Both the position numbers and the translations under genes were made by a program. Positions 1 to 6,884 of a stretch of 9,139 nucleotides of DNA are shown piece by piece. Under the pieces are notes generated by a model that had not been told where the DNA came from, ran no database searches, and was given only the letters and a program-made list of their open reading frames with translations. Position 1 is the first letter of the stretch; every line of letters starts with the position of its first letter. The DNA comes from DASSUC01 sp035649895 (GTDB lineage Bacteria; Actinomycetota; Actinomycetes; Mycobacteriales; Micromonosporaceae): the NCBI GenBank assembly GCA_035649895.1, contig DASRIS010000103.1:1-9139 (forward strand). The letters run 5' to 3'.

Positions 1-426
1 TGTGGTCTCGACAACCCATCAACCTACGAGAAGGGGCCCTTCTGTCTCCCAGCCGACACGGCCACTATTCGCGACTACGACACGTAACCAAGTTCGGACT
101 GTGTGCAGCCAAGTCCTCACTGCGGAAGAGCCGCACCCAACAGCGTTGCGGAACTGGCCGTCTGGGCACTCGCCGTCGTGCGCGAGGTACCGCATCCGAA
201 CCATCTGGCCGTCCGACTTGCTGAGGACGACCCACTCAGCGGCGCGTTCGTCAGGATCCACAGCGTGGTGCAGATCCTTGACCGAAGCGCGTTGCGTGAC
301 AGCCATGGCTTCATCTCGCACGCCACGATGAGTACCGTCGAGGCGGCCCCTCGAGAGTTCCTTGAGCTGCCGTGATAGAGATCCCACCAGCCTGTTAATC
401 TCGCTGACCTTGTCGACTTCGCGACT
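1..426. other. Leader region without a defensible gene
   Basis: No gene can be supported in the first 426 bases. Base composition is visibly less biased by codon position than in the genes to the right. From 1 to 180 there is no clear three-base GC periodicity. From 181 to 360 a moderate periodicity (roughly 70, 47 and 77 percent GC at the three positions by hand count) slightly favours the plus frame that ends at 375. Open frames exist on both strands across about 100-387, and neither gives a product I recognise. A possible -10 element TAATCT lies at 396-401 and could serve the hydrolase gene, but no convincing -35 stands at the right distance. Confidence 0.5.
103..375 (+). CDS. Doubtful small ORF, unknown product
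   Basis: This 90-codon open frame starts at a GTG and ends at a TGA that is followed directly by an in-frame TAG. The third codon position is moderately GC-rich from about 181 onward, which mildly favours this frame. No ribosome binding site is evident before the GTG. The translated product has no recognisable domain, signal peptide or membrane helix. An opposing frame (387 down to 19 on the minus strand) is equally open and its product also looks protein-like, so the call rests on weak composition evidence only. It could be the decayed end of a gene disrupted when the downstream module arrived, or simply chance in GC-rich DNA. Confidence 0.15.
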   Translation: MQPSPHCGRAAPNSVAELAVWALAVVREVPHPNHLAVRLAEDDPLSGAFVRIHSVVQILDRSALRDSHGFISHATMSTVEAAPREFLELP

Positions 427-468
427 TTGTCACCCTTCGGGGACGGCATTGTCGCGGGACGAGCTGAT

Positions 469-1353
469 GTGGGCCTAGGCTCGGTGCCCGTGGCCCGGGT
501 CGTTGTGGTTCATGGGATCAACAACACGTTCGTCAGCCGTCCACAGATGGCACAGGCGTGGGGGCCCGCGGTCGTGGGCGGTGTGGAGCTGGCCGCCGGA
601 CGGCAGGGCGTGCTGGACGCGGACGACATCGGATACGTGGCGTACGGGGACGTGTTCCGCACGCCAGGCCGGTTCCTCAGTGACGACGTGCCGCAGCTGA
701 CCGCCGACGATGTAGCGGATGGCCTGGAGACGCAGCTGCTGCTGGCGTGGTGGGAGGCCGCAGCCCGGGCGGACCCGGCCGTGGCGCCGCCGGACGGACG
801 TACCTTGGGTGCCCGGACGTCCGCGCGGGCAGCGGTGCTGGCGCTGGCCGGGTCGCGGTTCCTGGCGCGGGTATCCGAGCGGGTCCTGGTGTGGTGGCTG
901 AAGCAGGTCAGCGCCTACTTCACCCGGCCGGACATCCGCGACACCATCCGCGACCGGTTCGCGACGGCGGTCGGTCCGGATACCCGGGTGGTGGTGGCGC
1001 ACTCGCTGGGCTCTGTGGTGGCCTACGAGGCGTTGTGCGCCCACCCGCAATGGCCGGTGACGGACCTGGTGACGTTGGGCTCCCCGTTGGGGGTGCCCCA
1101 TGTGGTGCTGCACCGGCTGGAGCCGGCCCCGAGCAAGGAGGACGGCCGGCTGGTCGGGGTGTGGCCCGGGGTGCGGCGATGGGTGAACATCACCGACGAC
1201 GGGGACTTCGTGGCGTTGCAGCCGCGGCTGCGGGAGGTCTTCGGTGACCGGGTGACGGACGTGGGCATCAGCAACGGGATCGCCGCGCACCAGGTGCAGC
1301 GGTACCTGTCGGCGGCGGAGACCGGCGCGGCGGTCCTCGCCGGGCTGCGCTGA
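469..1353 (+). CDS. Alpha/beta hydrolase (lipase/PGAP1-like serine hydrolase)
   Basis: A serine hydrolase of the alpha/beta fold, probably acting on an ester or acyl lipid; the substrate is unknown. Numbered from a TTG at 427, the N-terminal strand runs into HGIN (residues 29-32, oxyanion region). The nucleophile elbow AHSLGS puts Ser193 at 1003-1005. Asp260 in the motif DDGDF and His288 in AAHQVQRYL complete a plausible triad. Between them, residues about 129-165 form a hydrophobic, Trp-rich helical cap. I prefer the GTG at 469 because GGGACGAG lies 5-6 bases upstream; the TTG at 427 and GTGs at 484 and 490 are alternatives. There is no signal peptide, so it is cytosolic. The gene ends 12 bases before the caspase-STAND gene, implying one transcript and probably coupled translation. 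The fold is confident; a role as effector or partner in a conflict system is inference from the neighbour. Confidence 0.85.
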   Translation: MGLGSVPVARVVVVHGINNTFVSRPQMAQAWGPAVVGGVELAAGRQGVLDADDIGYVAYGDVFRTPGRFLSDDVPQLTADDVADGLETQLLLAWWEAAARADPAVAPPDGRTLGARTSARAAVLALAGSRFLARVSERVLVWWLKQVSAYFTRPDIRDTIRDRFATAVGPDTRVVVAHSLGSVVAYEALCAHPQWPVTDLVTLGSPLGVPHVVLHRLEPAPSKEDGRLVGVWPGVRRWVNITDDGDFVALQPRLREVFGDRVTDVGISNGIAAHQVQRYLSAAETGAAVLAGLR

Positions 1354-1365
1354 CCGGGCACCGGC

Positions 1366-4134
1366 GTGACAGCCAGCGTTGCGGTGCGGCGGTTCTTCAT
1401 CGGCGCTGCCACCACCACGTACCCGGCAGGGCTGGGACTGGCGGATCGGCCGGAGCTGGCCGACGAGCTGTGGCGGACGCGAGAGCTGTTCGCTGACCTC
1501 GACTACCAGGTCGTCCCGGGGTTCGGGGTGGGGCTGGGCGCCCGGCAGTTCCAGGACCGGCTCCGCGGTTTCCTACGGGCCCCGGACCGGCGGCCGGACG
1601 ATGTGGTCGTCGTCTACTACACCGGCCACGGGCTGTCGCACCATGGAGACCTGCTGCTGCCGATGGCGGACACGACCGATGTCAGCTTCGGTTCCCTGCG
1701 GGCCGAGGACCTGACCGGCCGGCTCCTGGACAGCTATGAGACGGGCAAGGTCGCCAGCCAGCAGCTGTTGTTCGTGCTGGACACCTGCTACAGCGGCGCG
1801 GCGGCCGGCCCGATGAGCGTTGGCGCGGCCGGATTCCTGGACCGGCTCCGCGGGCTGGCCGGTGCCCCGACCGTAGCGGTCATTGCCGCGGCACGTGACT
1901 ACGAGTCGGCGACGGCCGGCGCGTTCACCCAGGCCCTGACCGACGCCGTGCGGGAGGACCGGTCGGTGGCCGGCTACGAGGTGCCGTTCCTGCCGCTGGA
2001 TGCCCTGGTGGTGGCGGTCGACGCCCGCACCCCGCCGCATCAGCACGCCCGGCTGATGCTGCTCGGGGAGCAGGCCGGGCAGTTCTTCCCCAACCCGCGC
2101 TATGACCGCTGGTACACCGAGCTCGACCTGCGCTCGCGGGACCTGCGACGGCAGCGGGAGGCCCGGGAACGGGAACGCCGCGACCATGTCACCCCTCGCG
2201 CGCAGGGACTGGACGGGCCGGGCGGGCGCGATGACCTATGGCTGTTCACCGGCCGGCATGCCGCGTTACGGGCGGTCAACCGTTGGCTGTCCGGCACCGG
2301 CCCGGCGACGCTGGTGGTGACCGGCCAGCCGGGGTCGGGCAAGTCGGCGCTGCTGGCCCGCCTGGACGTGCTCGCCGACCCGAGACGCCGCGGCCGGGTG
2401 CCGAACCTGCATCTGCTGCCGGCCGACACCATCCCCACGCCGGGGGTGATCCGCCGGTTTATCCACGCCCGGGGCCAGGCCCCGCAGGACCTGCTCGCCG
2501 CACTGGCCGAAGCCTGCGGCGTGCCGGACATCGGCGCCATCGACTCCGTCGGCGCGCTGCTGCGACGGCTTTCCCAGTGCACCGAACCGGTCACCGTCGT
2601 CGTGGACGCCGTGGACGAGGCCGTCGGCAGTGACGAGGACCGGGCCCGAGGTGGTTCCCCTGCGGTGGACCAGGTCCTCGCCCCGCTGGTCGCGGCGGCC
2701 GGACGCACACCGTTGCGGCTGCTGCTGGGCACCCGCGCACACCTCATCGACGCCCTCGGCCAACCGGTCCGGGTGCTCGACCTTGACCACGTCGACTTCG
2801 CCGACCGGGACAGTGTGCGCCGCTACGCCCGTTCCTGCCTGACCGAGCTGGTCGACACCTCCCCCTACCGCGGCCAGCCACCGGCGTACCTGGACGCGGT
2901 CGGCGAGGCCGTCGCCGGCAACGCCGGTGACTCGTTCCTCGTCGCGTTGATCACCGCCCGCAGCCTCGCCCTCCGGGCGGAGCGCCAAGCCAACCCGCAC
3001 GACCCGGTATGGCGCGCCGGGCTGCCACGCGAGGCCGCCGACGCCATGCGCCAGGACCTCGACCAGCGCCTCGGAGACCAGGCCGGGCGGGCCCGGGACC
3101 TGCTGCTCCCACTCGCGTACGCGCTCAGCACCGGCCTGCCCTGGGAGGACCTGTGGCCCTACCTGGTCCGTGTCCTCACCGGCCGGCCGTGCGGCAACGC
3201 CGACCTGGACTGGCTGATCGAGCGCGCCGGCTACTACATCGTCGAGACCACCCTGGGTCCCCGCTCGGTGTACCGGCTCTACCACGAGTCCCTCGCCGAG
3301 CACCTCCGCGCCGGCCGTGACACTGCCGCAGACCACAGTAAGATCATCGATGCCCTCATCGAGCGGACCCCGCGGCTGTCCAACGGCACCACCGACTGGG
3401 CTGGCGCGCACCCGTACGCTGCCGCCGCCGTCGCCACCCACGCGACCCACGCCAATCGGCTGGACGACCTCGTCGCCCAACCCCGGTTCCTGCTCCACAC
3501 CCCACCCGGCCCGCTCAACGCGGCGCTCCCACACACCCACACTCCGGCGGGCCACGCCGCCGCCGACGCCTACCGGCGCGCCGCCACCCGCATCCGTGCC
3601 GCGCCCGTCGACCAGCACGCCGCCTACCTCCAGCTCGCCGCCTGCTGCGCCCGCGCGCCCGAGCTCGCCCACGCCATCGCCGACAGCGGCCTCCCCTTGC
3701 CGTTCGCCAGCGACTGGGCGTCCTGGCGTCTCCAACCGCCGCACCACACCCTCCCAGGCCATACCGGCGGGGTGAGCTCCGTGGCCATCGGGCAGGTCGA
3801 CGGCCGCCCCGTCATCGTCTCCGGCAGCAACGACCAGACCGTCCGGGTCTGGGACGCCACCACCGGCACCCCCATCGGCGACCCCTTCACCGGCCACACC
3901 GACTGGGTGAGCTCCGTGGCCATCGGGCAGGTCGACGGCCGCCCCGTCATCGTCTCCGGCAGCAACGACCAGACGGTACGGATCTGGAATGCCGTCGTCG
4001 CAAGTGTCCACACCCAACAGCTCCGGCTGAGCCTCGGTGTCTCGGCCGATGTCTACGCCGTCGCCGTTGGCCGCTCCAGCAATCTCGTCATCGCAACCGA
4101 GCTTGGCATCGTCAGCATCCGCATCGAAAAATGA
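1366..4134 (+). CDS. Caspase-like peptidase / STAND NTPase / WD40 fusion protein
   Basis: A 922-residue multidomain protein. Residues about 5-250 are a caspase-like (C14) peptidase: YYTGHG supplies catalytic His88 and LDTCYSG supplies Cys141, and the domain closes with FFPNPRY. An Arg/Glu-rich linker (about 255-283) follows. A STAND P-loop NTPase begins near residue 292 with FTGRH; Walker A is GQPGSGKS with Lys326, and Walker B is VVVDAVDEA around Asp414-Glu418. A later LLLGTRAH strand and the helical motif YRLYHESLAEHL are typical of this class. A helical stretch (about 600-790) leads to two WD40 repeats beginning at GH 798 and GH 843, then a degenerate closing blade. By analogy with characterised STAND proteins, the repeats would sense a trigger, the NTPase would oligomerise and the peptidase would be released. 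The GTG start lies 12 bases after the hydrolase stop with no good ribosome binding site, so coupling is likely. GTG 1384 is an alternative start. Domains are confident; a defence function is inference. Confidence 0.92.
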   Translation: MTASVAVRRFFIGAATTTYPAGLGLADRPELADELWRTRELFADLDYQVVPGFGVGLGARQFQDRLRGFLRAPDRRPDDVVVVYYTGHGLSHHGDLLLPMADTTDVSFGSLRAEDLTGRLLDSYETGKVASQQLLFVLDTCYSGAAAGPMSVGAAGFLDRLRGLAGAPTVAVIAAARDYESATAGAFTQALTDAVREDRSVAGYEVPFLPLDALVVAVDARTPPHQHARLMLLGEQAGQFFPNPRYDRWYTELDLRSRDLRRQREARERERRDHVTPRAQGLDGPGGRDDLWLFTGRHAALRAVNRWLSGTGPATLVVTGQPGSGKSALLARLDVLADPRRRGRVPNLHLLPADTIPTPGVIRRFIHARGQAPQDLLAALAEACGVPDIGAIDSVGALLRRLSQCTEPVTVVVDAVDEAVGSDEDRARGGSPAVDQVLAPLVAAAGRTPLRLLLGTRAHLIDALGQPVRVLDLDHVDFADRDSVRRYARSCLTELVDTSPYRGQPPAYLDAVGEAVAGNAGDSFLVALITARSLALRAERQANPHDPVWRAGLPREAADAMRQDLDQRLGDQAGRARDLLLPLAYALSTGLPWEDLWPYLVRVLTGRPCGNADLDWLIERAGYYIVETTLGPRSVYRLYHESLAEHLRAGRDTAADHSKIIDALIERTPRLSNGTTDWAGAHPYAAAAVATHATHANRLDDLVAQPRFLLHTPPGPLNAALPHTHTPAGHAAADAYRRAATRIRAAPVDQHAAYLQLAACCARAPELAHAIADSGLPLPFASDWASWRLQPPHHTLPGHTGGVSSVAIGQVDGRPVIVSGSNDQTVRVWDATTGTPIGDPFTGHTDWVSSVAIGQVDGRPVIVSGSNDQTVRIWNAVVASVHTQQLRLSLGVSADVYAVAVGRSSNLVIATELGIVSIRIEK
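3770..3974 (+). repeat. Near-identical WD40-coding direct repeats (period 135)
   Basis: Bases 3770-3839 recur exactly at 3905-3974: 70 identical bases, offset 135 bases (45 codons). Each copy encodes the core strands of one WD40 repeat, from VSSVAIG through DGRPVIVSGSNDQT. After the identical block the copies diverge: the first ends RVWD (Trp829) and the second RIWN (Trp874). Identity at synonymous sites means recent duplication or gene conversion rather than selection on protein alone. Such arrays can expand or contract by recombination. Confidence 0.95.
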
Positions 4135-4222
4135 CCATCGTCGGCTGGCGGTCGGAGCACGCTGGTCGGCCGGGCCCAAACATGGCCAGCGCCGTCGCTG
4201 TCCGTCAGGTGGTCAGCGTCCG
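4135..4222. other. Convergent intergenic gap
   Basis: These 88 bases separate the 3' ends of the caspase-STAND gene and the HIT gene. They contain the outer copy of the 18-base tandem duplication. A possible 5-bp stem, GCTGG at 4161-4165 with CCAGC at 4186-4190, spans a 20-base loop and has no T-tract, so I do not call a terminator. No small gene is apparent. Confidence 0.5.
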
Positions 4223-4235
4223 TCAGGTGGTCAGC
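4200..4235. repeat. Exact 18-bp tandem duplication over the HIT gene stop
   Basis: The 18-base unit GTCCGTCAGGTGGTCAGC occurs twice head to tail, at 4200-4217 and 4218-4235. Read on the minus strand, the unit nearer the gene contains the last codons of the HIT gene (Leu-Thr-Thr) and its TGA at 4223-4225. The second unit repeats Leu-Thr-Thr-stop in the same frame, with the spare TGA at 4205-4207. Read-through of the first stop would therefore add six codons and end with the same residues. The duplication sits at the edge between the housekeeping genes and the caspase module. Confidence 0.95.
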
Positions 4236-4750
4236 CCGGCCCAGGTCTTGGCGAACAGGTCGCGGGTGTCCAGCAGCACCTGCGGCAGCACCTTGGTCCG
4301 CCCGATCACCGGCATGAAGTTGGTGTCCCCGCCCCACCGCGGCACGATGTGCTGGTGCAGGTGCGCGGCGATGCCCGCACCCGCCACCGCACCCTGGTTG
4401 AGCCCGATGTTGAAGCCGTGCGCCCCGGAGACCGCCCGCACCACCCGCATCGCGGTCTGCGTGAACACCGCCAGCTCAGCGGTCTCGTTCTTGCGCAGCT
4501 CGGTGTAGTCGGCCACGTGCCGATACGGGCAGATCATCAGGTGCCCCGGGTTGTACGGATAGAGGTTGAGCACCGCGAACACGCGCCCGCCCCGGGCCAC
4601 CACCAGGCTCTCCGCGTCAGCCGCCGCAGGCGCGCGGCAGAACGGGCAGCCGGCCGGCTTGTCGTACCCACCCGGAGGCCGGTCCTCCCCGGTGAGGTAC
4701 GCCATGCGGTGCGGCGTCCACAGCCGCTCCAGCTCGTCGGGGACGTTCAT
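4223..4750 (-). CDS. HIT-family hydrolase, Ap4A phosphorylase type
   Basis: A histidine-triad protein of 175 residues from the preferred start. The closest family I recognise is the actinobacterial diadenosine tetraphosphate phosphorylase typified by Rv2613c, which splits Ap4A by phosphorolysis to ADP and ATP. The active-site triad is the run HLHQHIVPRW near the C-terminus; the central His acts as nucleophile in this family. A CPFC pair near the N-terminus and the segment LNLYPYNPGHLMICPYRH (the substrate-binding strand typical of HIT proteins) support the call. An upstream GTG at 4771 and ATG at 4768 are in frame, but the ATG at 4750 (MNVPDELERLW) has GGGG five bases upstream inside an AGGGGTGGGG run and matches the expected N-terminus. 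The gene follows thrS by 27 bases on the same strand, so they form an operon; Ap4A is a side product of aminoacyl-tRNA synthetases, which makes the pairing sensible. Its final codons are tandemly duplicated. Confidence 0.9.
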   Translation of the reverse strand: MNVPDELERLWTPHRMAYLTGEDRPPGGYDKPAGCPFCRAPAAADAESLVVARGGRVFAVLNLYPYNPGHLMICPYRHVADYTELRKNETAELAVFTQTAMRVVRAVSGAHGFNIGLNQGAVAGAGIAAHLHQHIVPRWGGDTNFMPVIGRTKVLPQVLLDTRDLFAKTWAGLTT

Positions 4751-4777
4751 GCTGGCCCCACCCCTCATCACGCGGCG

Positions 4778-6793
4778 CTACGCCGCCGTAGGCGATCCCT
4801 CGGCCGACGGCCCGGTGTTGGTGCGCGAGCGCACCACGTCGACGACGTGGGCGACCGCGTCTGCCAGCGGTACGCCGTTGCGCTGCGACCCGTCCCGGTA
4901 GCGGAAGGACACGGTCCCCTCCGCGACGTCCGCGTCACCGGCGATCGCCATGAACGGGATCTTCTGCTGCTGGGCGTTGCGGATCTTCTTCTGCATCCGC
5001 TCGTCGGAGTCGTCGACCTCGACCCGGACCCCGTCGCCGCGCAGCCGCTCGGCGAACGCCGCCAGATACCCCGTGTGGTCGGACCGGATCGGGATGCCGA
5101 CCACCTGCACCGGCGCGAGCCAGGCCGGGAACGCACCGGCGTAGTGCTCGGTGAGCAGGCCGAAGAAGCGCTCGATCGAGCCGAACAGGGCCCGGTGGAT
5201 CATGATCGGGCTCTGCCGGCTGCCGTCCGCGGCCTGGTACTCCAGGTGGAACCGCTGCGGCAGCTGGAAGTCGACCTGGATGGTGGACATCTGCCAGGTG
5301 CGCCCGATCGCGTCGCGGGCCTGCACCGAGATCTTGGGGCCGTAGAAGGCCGCGCCGCCCGGGTCGGGCACCAGCTCCAGGCCGGACTCCTCGGCCGCCG
5401 CGCGCAGCGCCTCGGTGGCCTGCGTCCACTCGGCGTCCGCGCCGACGTACTTCTCCGGGTTCTTCGTGGACAGCTCCAGGTAGAAGTCGTCCAGGCCGTA
5501 GTCGCGGAGCAGGTCGAGCACGAAGGTCAGCAGCGAGGTGAGCTCGGCCCCCATCTGCTCCCTGGTGCAGTAGATGTGCGCGTCGTCCTGGGTCATCCCG
5601 CGCACCCGGGTCAGCCCGTGCACCACCCCGGACTTCTCGAACCGGTAGACCGTGCCGAACTCGAACAGCCGCAGCGGAAGCTCCCGGTAGGAGCGCCCGC
5701 GGGAGCGGTAGACCAGGTTGTGGAACGGGCAGTTCATCGGCTTGAGGTAGTACTCCGCGCCCTCCATCGCCATCGGCGGGTACATGCCGTCGGCGTACCA
5801 CTGGAGGTGTCCGGAGGTCTCGAAGAGCTGCGCCTTTGTGATGTGCGGGGTGTTCACGAACGCGTACCCGCCCTCCTCGTGCCGCTGGCGCGAGTAGCTC
5901 TCCAGCTCCCGGCGGATGATGCCGCCCTTGGGGTGGAACACGGCAAGGCCCGAGCCGATCTCCTCGGGGAAGCTGAACAGGTCCAGGTCCACGCCGAGCT
6001 TGCGGTGGTCGCGCCGGGCCGCCTCGGCGAGCAGCGTCTGGTACGCCTTGAGCGCGTCCCGGGTCGGCCAGGCCGTGCCGTACACCCGCTGCAGCTGCGG
6101 GTTGCGCTCCGAGCCGCGCCAGTAGGCGGCGGCCGTGCGCATCAGCTTGAACGCCGGGATGAGCCGGGTGGACGGCAGGTGCGGCCCGCGGCACAGGTCG
6201 CTCCAGCACCGCTGCCCGGTCTTCGGGTCGATGTTGTCGTAGCTGGTCAGCTCCCCGCCGCCGACCTCCATCACCTCGCTGGCATCCACGTCGCCCTTGA
6301 GATCCACCAGCTCCAGCTTGTACGGCTCAGCCGCCAGCTCCTGCCGGGCCTCCTCGACGCTGGCGAAGCGCCGCCGCCGGAACAGCTGCCCGGCCTTGAC
6401 GATCTCCTGCATGCGCCGTTCGAGCTTGTCCAGGTCGTCGGGGTGGAACGGCCGGGCCACGTCGAAGTCGTAGTAGAAGCCGTTCTCCACTGGCGGGCCG
6501 ATGCCGAGCTTCGCCTCCGGGAAGAGGTCCTGCACCGCCTGCGCCAGCACGTGCGCGGTGGAGTGGCGCAGCACGGCGAGGCCGTCGGCGGAGTCCATCG
6601 CCACCGGCTCCACCGGGGTGTCGGCCTCCGGCGCCCAGTCCAGGTCGCGCAGGCGCCCGCCCGGGTCGCGCACCACCACGACCGCCTGCGGGCCGGTCGC
6701 GGGCAGGCCGGCGGCGGCCACCGCGTCCGCCGCCGTCGTCCCGGCCGGGACGACGACGGGGTCGGCCACGGCGGGGGTACGGGTACCGGACAC
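4778..6793 (-). CDS. thrS: Threonyl-tRNA synthetase
   Basis: Class II aminoacyl-tRNA synthetase that charges tRNA-Thr in the cytosol. At 671 residues it is complete (E. coli ThrRS has 642). A TGS domain (about 1-65) is followed by the editing domain, whose metal/serine-clearing residues are intact: His77 and His81 in HSTAH, Cys201 and His205 in CRGPH. The catalytic core has the zinc ligands Cys355 (MNCPFHN), His406 (DDAHIYC) and His533 (MIHRALFGS), motif 2 around RVRGMTQDD and motif 3 in FGSIERFFG. The anticodon-binding domain starts near residue 560 (APVQVVGIPIRSDHTG). The start is GTG 6793, fixed by AAGGAGA at 6799-6805 with five-base spacing. It is the first gene of a thrS-HIT operon and divergent from the methyltransferase gene. 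The leader is too short for a T-box. Essential gene, highly confident. Confidence 0.98.
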   Translation of the reverse strand: MSGTRTPAVADPVVVPAGTTAADAVAAAGLPATGPQAVVVVRDPGGRLRDLDWAPEADTPVEPVAMDSADGLAVLRHSTAHVLAQAVQDLFPEAKLGIGPPVENGFYYDFDVARPFHPDDLDKLERRMQEIVKAGQLFRRRRFASVEEARQELAAEPYKLELVDLKGDVDASEVMEVGGGELTSYDNIDPKTGQRCWSDLCRGPHLPSTRLIPAFKLMRTAAAYWRGSERNPQLQRVYGTAWPTRDALKAYQTLLAEAARRDHRKLGVDLDLFSFPEEIGSGLAVFHPKGGIIRRELESYSRQRHEEGGYAFVNTPHITKAQLFETSGHLQWYADGMYPPMAMEGAEYYLKPMNCPFHNLVYRSRGRSYRELPLRLFEFGTVYRFEKSGVVHGLTRVRGMTQDDAHIYCTREQMGAELTSLLTFVLDLLRDYGLDDFYLELSTKNPEKYVGADAEWTQATEALRAAAEESGLELVPDPGGAAFYGPKISVQARDAIGRTWQMSTIQVDFQLPQRFHLEYQAADGSRQSPIMIHRALFGSIERFFGLLTEHYAGAFPAWLAPVQVVGIPIRSDHTGYLAAFAERLRGDGVRVEVDDSDERMQKKIRNAQQQKIPFMAIAGDADVAEGTVSFRYRDGSQRNGVPLADAVAHVVDVVRSRTNTGPSAEGSPTAA

Positions 6794-6798
6794 GTCGC

Positions 6799-6805
6799 TC
6801 TCCTT
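6799..6805 (-). promoter_or_regulatory. thrS: Strong ribosome binding site of thrS
   Basis: On the minus strand the bases read AAGGAGA, a near-perfect Shine-Dalgarno sequence, five bases before GTG 6793. This decides the thrS start and contrasts with the absence of such a site before the divergent methyltransferase gene. Confidence 0.85.
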
Positions 6806-6815
6806 CGATACGTAC

Positions 6816-6831
6816 GACCAACCGGTCGGTC
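6816..6831. promoter_or_regulatory. Imperfect 16-bp palindrome in the thrS leader
   Basis: GACCAACCGGTCGGTC is a 16-base inverted repeat with one symmetric mismatch pair, centred on ACCGGT. It lies between the candidate thrS -10 element (6837-6842) and the thrS ribosome binding site, about where transcription would begin. The half-site pattern resembles operators of TetR-family repressors in actinobacteria, but no regulator gene is in the window. It could equally be a short hairpin at the 5' end of the mRNA. The palindrome is seen; the operator role is inference. Confidence 0.4.
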
Positions 6832-6836
6832 CTGAA

Positions 6837-6842
6837 ATGCTA
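6837..6842 (-). promoter_or_regulatory. thrS: Candidate -10 element for thrS
   Basis: The minus strand reads TAGCAT, matching the TANNNT pattern of actinobacterial housekeeping promoters. Transcription would start near 6830, giving a leader of about 37 bases. I see no good -35 hexamer at 16-18 bases upstream. Confidence 0.4.
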
Positions 6843-6884
6843 ACCGGCCCTCGGGGGTGTCCTGCCGACGGCGGGGCCTCGGGT

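Noticed and set aside
19..387. A 122-codon minus-strand open frame starting at GTG 387
   Set aside because: It has no convincing ribosome binding site and no recognisable domain, and GC periodicity over 181-360 slightly favours the other strand. I could not exclude it, so it is mentioned under the leader region.
3770..3974. Direct repeats as a possible CRISPR or mobile element signal
   Set aside because: There are only two copies, they are in frame within WD40-coding sequence, and the period of exactly 45 codons explains them as protein repeats.
2266..4179. A 637-codon minus-strand open frame opposite the caspase-STAND gene
   Set aside because: The plus strand carries recognisable peptidase, P-loop and WD40 motifs. 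The minus product is Gly/Asp/Val-rich with no motif and repeats only because the WD40 DNA repeats.
4161..4190. Hairpin terminator between the convergent caspase and HIT genes
   Set aside because: Only a 5-bp stem with a 20-base loop and no T-tract.
4037..6835. A 932-codon plus-strand open frame opposite thrS and the HIT gene
   Set aside because: It is a GC-driven antisense shadow. The minus strand encodes a complete threonyl-tRNA synthetase with every catalytic motif, and the plus translation is a low-complexity Arg/Val/Gly/His-rich product with no domain.
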